Assembly (NCBI RefSeq): GCF_000227135.1
Contig: NC_018257.1
Location: 1-64,000 of the forward strand
DNA length: 64,000 nucleotides
Source of the DNA: Leishmania donovani
Taxonomy: Eukaryota; Euglenozoa; Kinetoplastea; Trypanosomatida; Trypanosomatidae
Direction: 5' to 3'
A model generated the notes under the pieces. The model searched no databases, was not told the origin of the DNA, and saw nothing but the letters and a program-made list of their open reading frames with translations. The position numbers and the translations under genes are program-made. Positions within the stretch are counted from its first letter, which is position 1; each line of letters starts with the position of its first letter. Below are positions 60,614 through 64,000 of this stretch, one piece after another.

Positions 60614-61383
60614 CGTAGACCTGTTGTTATAATGGTGATTGCAATTCAACAGTACTGGTGAAGGCTGTGGTGCGTGCGTGTGCGTGTGTCTGTAAAGGTG
60701 GTACTAAGGGAGGGTGCAGCGTAGATGGGTGAGCTAACCTGCCCAAGAGAGTGAGGTGGATAAGCAGCTAGCGATGGCAGGAGGTGCACGCAGAAGAACA
60801 GATAAAGATGCGCGTGGTGAGCGAGGGGGGAGGCACGCCATAAAACACAATGGACGAGAAAAGAGGTGCTGGGGACGGGGTACAGCACAGCTCTGCCGCC
60901 CCCCCCGCCCACCCACCCCACCTCTTCTCTCCCTATTAGTCTTGCCCTGCACAGACACCTCCAGCAGCTCACCCACATGTCTGTAAGTGCCTGTGAAGAC
61001 ACAGCGGAGGGGACGACAAAACGAAGCTGGCAATGGGCACCGAGGAAGAGAGGAGAGAAGCTCGGCTGCTCCGCGTTGATGATGTCCGTTCCTTTATATC
61101 GCTCGACACGATGAGGTCGTATTACGGATGATGGTCGCACCATCCATCCTTCTCTCTGTGAGGATGTGTATCCTTCACTCACATCAAATCTGTTCAGCGT
61201 GCACCTCTCTCCCTCGCTCTCTCCCCGCCCCTTCCGCAGGGGCCTGTTACGGCAGCGTAGAGGTGCAACGCATGCATGCATGCATGCGTGTGTGTAGGGG
61301 GGATACAGAAGTTGGTGAGTGCGAATGCAGCTCCACAGCGGCACAGACATCAAACACACATACACCCACAGGCACGCAGGCGC
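60614..61383. other. Intergenic spacer
   Basis: No gene recognised. It contains a C-rich/CCCACC stretch on the plus strand (60898-60925), and CATG-rich short repeats near 61272-61287. It provides splice and polyadenylation sequence between the small membrane-protein gene and DIM1. Confidence 0.6.
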
Positions 61384-62508
61384 TTAGATGAAGTGAATGC
61401 CGTGCTTGATGAAGTGGGCAAGCATAGTCATCAATGCCTCCTCGTCAAGCATGCGACTGCGCTTTTCGAACATGGGGTCCGCAATCACCGAGTCCAGCAA
61501 CACGCGGAACTGCTCGAGCGACACGGAAGAGCCCACATCCGCACTGCTACTGGACGTCAAGGGCTTTGCGCCGGACGTGGCGGTTCCGACGGGCTGACCG
61601 CCCTCCATCTTTCGATAGCTCACGTACTTGTCGTACAGAGCCTGCACAGCCGCCTTGGTACGAAATATCGACGAGGACTTCTTGTTCTTGCGGCTGAAGA
61701 GCATCTTCACGAGCCCGTCCCACTCCTCGAAATCCACATCAGGTCGTGGGTGCTTGGGGTCGAGCCGAATGACGCTCGACTCGACCTTCGGCGGAGGGTT
61801 GAAGCTGTTCTTGCTGATCTTCATGAGGTGGCTGCAGCGGGCGAGCAGCTGCGAGTTCACAGAGAGTCGACAGTAGGCCTCCGATCCGGGCTGTGCGCAG
61901 ACGCGCAGGGCGAACTCACGCTGAAACATGAGTACGGCACATTTGAATGTGGGTGTCTTGAGCAGCTTGAACACCAGCGCCGACGAAATTGCATACGGCA
62001 CGTTGGCCACACACTTGTCGAAGTATGGGAAGTCCTGCTCAAGGCAGTTGCCGCGGATAATCTGCAGCTTCGAGGCCAACGGCGTGTTCTGGAAGCGCTT
62101 GTTCAACTCCGCCACCATGCGCGGGTCAATCTCGAAGGCGATCACCTTCTTCGCCGTCTGCAGCAGTTTCTCTGTCAAGTTGCCCGTGCCGGGGCCGATC
62201 TCGATGACGATGTCGGTGGGCTTGATGGCGGCCTTTTCGACGATGGCGGCGATGACAAGCGGGTTCTTGAGAATGTGCTGGCCGAAGCCTTTGTTGAAGA
62301 CGATACCGGACTGGCTGCCGCCAGTCTTGACACCAGAGCTTGCCCTCTTCTTCTTGAGACCCTCAGCCGCTGTGCCGCGTCTGTGTCCTTGTGGGGTTGA
62401 CTTGCCTAACGTGATGGTCTTCGTGCCGAACTTGATCTTGCGGGATGCAGCGTGGATGGGCTCGGCACTGATGATGCCCATTGGCACCGCCCGCGGCTCC
62501 TTCGGCAT
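61384..62508 (-). CDS. DIM1: Dim1 rRNA dimethyladenosine transferase
   Basis: A 374-residue KsgA/Dim1 enzyme; the ATG at 62508 (MPKEPRAVPMG) is chosen since the frame further upstream begins without ATG and runs through a polypyrimidine tract. It dimethylates two adjacent adenosines near the 3' end of small-subunit rRNA, late in ribosome assembly in the nucleolus. The S-adenosylmethionine motif EIGPGTGN lies at 103-110, the acidic ribose-binding residue in AFEIDPRM, and the catalytic NVPYAISS at 169-176; the MFQREFALR and FNPPPKVESSVIRL motifs follow. The basic N-terminal ~70 residues are longer than in bacterial KsgA and probably carry nuclear targeting. Length and order fit eukaryotic DIM1. 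Confidence 0.97.
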   Translation of the reverse strand: MPKEPRAVPMGIISAEPIHAASRKIKFGTKTITLGKSTPQGHRRGTAAEGLKKKRASSGVKTGGSQSGIVFNKGFGQHILKNPLVIAAIVEKAAIKPTDIVIEIGPGTGNLTEKLLQTAKKVIAFEIDPRMVAELNKRFQNTPLASKLQIIRGNCLEQDFPYFDKCVANVPYAISSALVFKLLKTPTFKCAVLMFQREFALRVCAQPGSEAYCRLSVNSQLLARCSHLMKISKNSFNPPPKVESSVIRLDPKHPRPDVDFEEWDGLVKMLFSRKNKKSSSIFRTKAAVQALYDKYVSYRKMEGGQPVGTATSGAKPLTSSSSADVGSSVSLEQFRVLLDSVIADPMFEKRSRMLDEEALMTMLAHFIKHGIHFI

Positions 62509-63149
62509 CGCTGCGTTGCTAGCGAAGAGGAGTGGAGGGAGAGAGAGAGAGAGCAACGAATAAAATAGCGACAGCAACGGCGACGCAAGTGATCACGGCT
62601 GCACTGCAGCTTGGCAGCCACACCGTGATGTTCATGTGAGAAGCAGAGCAGACAAGCCGCAGCAGAGGGCACAGTGTGAAAGAGAGAGAGAGAGATGGAC
62701 GAGCGGGGGCCGATGCGGAAAGAGGCAGGGCAGTCGCACAAAACGAGGGAGATGTGCGCAGGAGGAGGGAGGGGGCGACGAGGAACCACAAACGCGGTTA
62801 ATGCCGATGCGAGAGAGGGCATGCAAGCACGCTGGCCTGAAGCGCCACCGCTGAGGATGGGCGCACGTGCAAGCATGGATGAGGGGCGCATGCATTCCTC
62901 TCATCATTGCGAATGCTGTTGCAGCTTGGCTCGATGCTGACATTCTCGCTCTACCCAACGCGGCAGGAAAGGAGGAGATGACGACGACTGAAGGAGAAGC
63001 GTGTGGAGGTAGGGTTGGGGACCGGGATGCGATGACGAGCCGTACACGTCTCCCTGCACATCTGCGCACAAGCATACACGGAGATTCAAGCACCGCCACA
63101 AAAAGGAAGAGAGCGCGCTGGATCTTGTTGTACGATGGGTGCCGAAACG
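62509..63149. other. Intergenic spacer
   Basis: No gene recognised. It holds the DIM1 splice region at 62519-62553 and a second purine run at 62680-62700, then 3' UTR of the next gene. Confidence 0.6.
62519..62553 (-). promoter_or_regulatory. Polypyrimidine tract and candidate splice acceptor of DIM1
   Basis: The plus strand at 62524-62553 is purine (one exception), a (GA)n-type run, so the coding strand is CT-rich. The first AG after it is at 62519-62520, only about 10 bases before the ATG at 62508. This decides the start codon but would give an extremely short 5' UTR if used. Confidence 0.45.
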
Positions 63150-63686
63150 TTACTGCACCACCCACGCGACGCCCCGACGGGCGGTGTACGCGTTTCGCTT
63201 CAAGTTCGGCTGCGCTTCCACTCGCATCCATGTCTGCTTGCTAGTAGCAGATGGCATGGATCTGCGAGCCACGACGACTGGTGGCGGCGGCTGTGGCACT
63301 GGCGAATGTGCTGCCGAGCCGCTGGGTAGCACTGGTGCGCGAGGGAGGGGAGACAACGTCAGGAGACTTTCGTTGCACGTCGAAGAGACCCCCGTCTTGT
63401 CCGCCGCCTGTTTTATCGAGGTTTCCTTCCTCCCCGCATTGTCGGCCTCAGAAGTGTGCTTGGCTCCCTGCAGCCCACTGCTGCCGGTGTGTGGCAACGC
63501 CAACACGGACGCCTCCGCCTGAAGAAGCGCTGCTGCCCATAGCTCGTCTAGGTACCGGTACGTGCTAATGTCTACGCCACTGCCGAATCCGCGGGGGGCA
63601 TCGAGGCACTCCGCTTCGACCGGCACTGCCGCGGTGGCGGGGGCACCAGCAGCGGCCTTCACGGTAAAGGACTGCTGACGGCGCAT
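63150..63686 (-). CDS. Hypothetical protein, low complexity
   Basis: A 178-residue frame from an ATG at 63686 (MRRQQSFTVKAAAGAP) to a stop at 63150. The N-terminal half is varied and includes LDAPRGFGSGVDISTYRYLDELWAAALL; the C-terminal half is Ser/Pro/Arg-rich with a PVPQPPPPVVVA run and ends in a basic stretch. No signal peptide, membrane segment or family is recognised. The basic N-terminus could be a mitochondrial signal. The position and strand fit the transcription unit. The gene could be spurious in its C-terminal part. Confidence 0.5.
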   Translation of the reverse strand: MRRQQSFTVKAAAGAPATAAVPVEAECLDAPRGFGSGVDISTYRYLDELWAAALLQAEASVLALPHTGSSGLQGAKHTSEADNAGRKETSIKQAADKTGVSSTCNESLLTLSPLPRAPVLPSGSAAHSPVPQPPPPVVVARRSMPSATSKQTWMRVEAQPNLKRNAYTARRGVAWVVQ

Positions 63687-64000
63687 CGGTGGCTTTCTTT
63701 TCGGTTCTGTTTCTACTTTGTTGTGCCGCCAAGTGAATTGATGTGCGTGTGTGCACGAGAGTATCTGCGTGACGGGCGCGGTATGGTGTGGTGAGAGGTG
63801 GGTGGAGATGGAGAGAGACGGCCAGGTGGGCGTCCCTCTCTTCTATCAAGGGTGCCGTGGCGCACTAAAAGCGCGAGCGCTGCAAACAAGCAAGCACGCG
63901 CGCCAAAAGAAAAGGAAAGACGGCAACAAGACGCGTTGACATCATGATGCAGAGAGTTGCACGCCATCGCGCGCACCGGCGAGCTTCAGCGCAGGGACGT
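63687..64000. other. Spacer at the window edge
   Basis: No gene recognised. Purine-rich plus-strand sequence at 63793-63820 and 63900-63930 would act as polypyrimidine tracts for the last gene. The window ends inside the transcription unit. Confidence 0.5.

Noticed and set aside
1..64000. CRISPR arrays, IS elements, operons or riboswitches
   Set aside because: The organism is a kinetoplastid by every sign; no direct-repeat/spacer array or transposase was seen.

Overview
The window reads as the left end of a Leishmania (trypanosomatid, kinetoplastid) chromosome. The first 140 bases carry CCCTAA telomeric hexamers interleaved with a ~108-base repeated unit of the Leishmania conserved telomere-associated sequence type. 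After that, every convincing gene lies on the minus strand, so one polycistronic unit is transcribed toward the telomere. Genes are intron-less and GC3-rich. They are separated by 0.6-5 kb of purine-rich (+ strand) spacers full of dinucleotide tracts, which on the coding strand are the polypyrimidine signals used for trans-splicing. Two degenerate retroposon copies of the SIDER2 type are also present. The order of alkyl-DHAP synthase followed by a second, organellar lysyl-tRNA synthetase matches what I recall of the start of L. major chromosome 30. The genus call is strong; I cannot fix the species.

Layout, left to right (all genes minus strand). 0-6 kb: telomeric junction, a small secreted cysteine-rich GPI-type surface antigen-like protein (the telomere-proximal gene), one SIDER2 copy and a broken membrane-protein ORF. 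6-13 kb: alpha/beta hydrolase, a cyclophilin lacking catalytic residues, a probable mitochondrial protein and a TMEM50/UPF0220 membrane protein. 13-21 kb: MATH-domain coiled-coil protein, two unknown proteins and a cyclin. 21-31 kb: sparse region with the largest gene-free stretch (about 5 kb), an Arg-rich protein with an mRNA-export-factor-like C-terminus, a small unknown protein and a cluster of dinucleotide repeats. 31-38 kb: a 1,565-residue LRR-NACHT/STAND-WD40 protein and, next to it, an LRR protein. 38-46 kb: SIDER2 copy, alkyl-DHAP synthase (glycosomal ether-lipid synthesis) and mitochondrial-type LysRS with a C-terminal extension. 46-56 kb: YIP1-type Golgi membrane protein, a tail-anchored LRR protein, a SET-domain methyltransferase and a bacterial-type 3-hydroxyacid dehydrogenase (tartronate semialdehyde reductase-like). 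56-64 kb: gene relics, a SAM-domain protein with a possible degenerate metallo-beta-lactamase fold, a small membrane protein, Dim1 rRNA dimethyladenosine transferase and a small unknown protein.

As usual in trypanosomatids, neighbours are not a functional operon. They share transcription but are individually trans-spliced and polyadenylated. The most distinctive items are the STAND-type LRR-NACHT-WD40 ATPase flanked by other LRR genes, the degenerate cyclophilin, the LysRS C-terminal extension, the SAM-domain protein with a metal-site-free MBL-like region, and three stop-interrupted gene relics.
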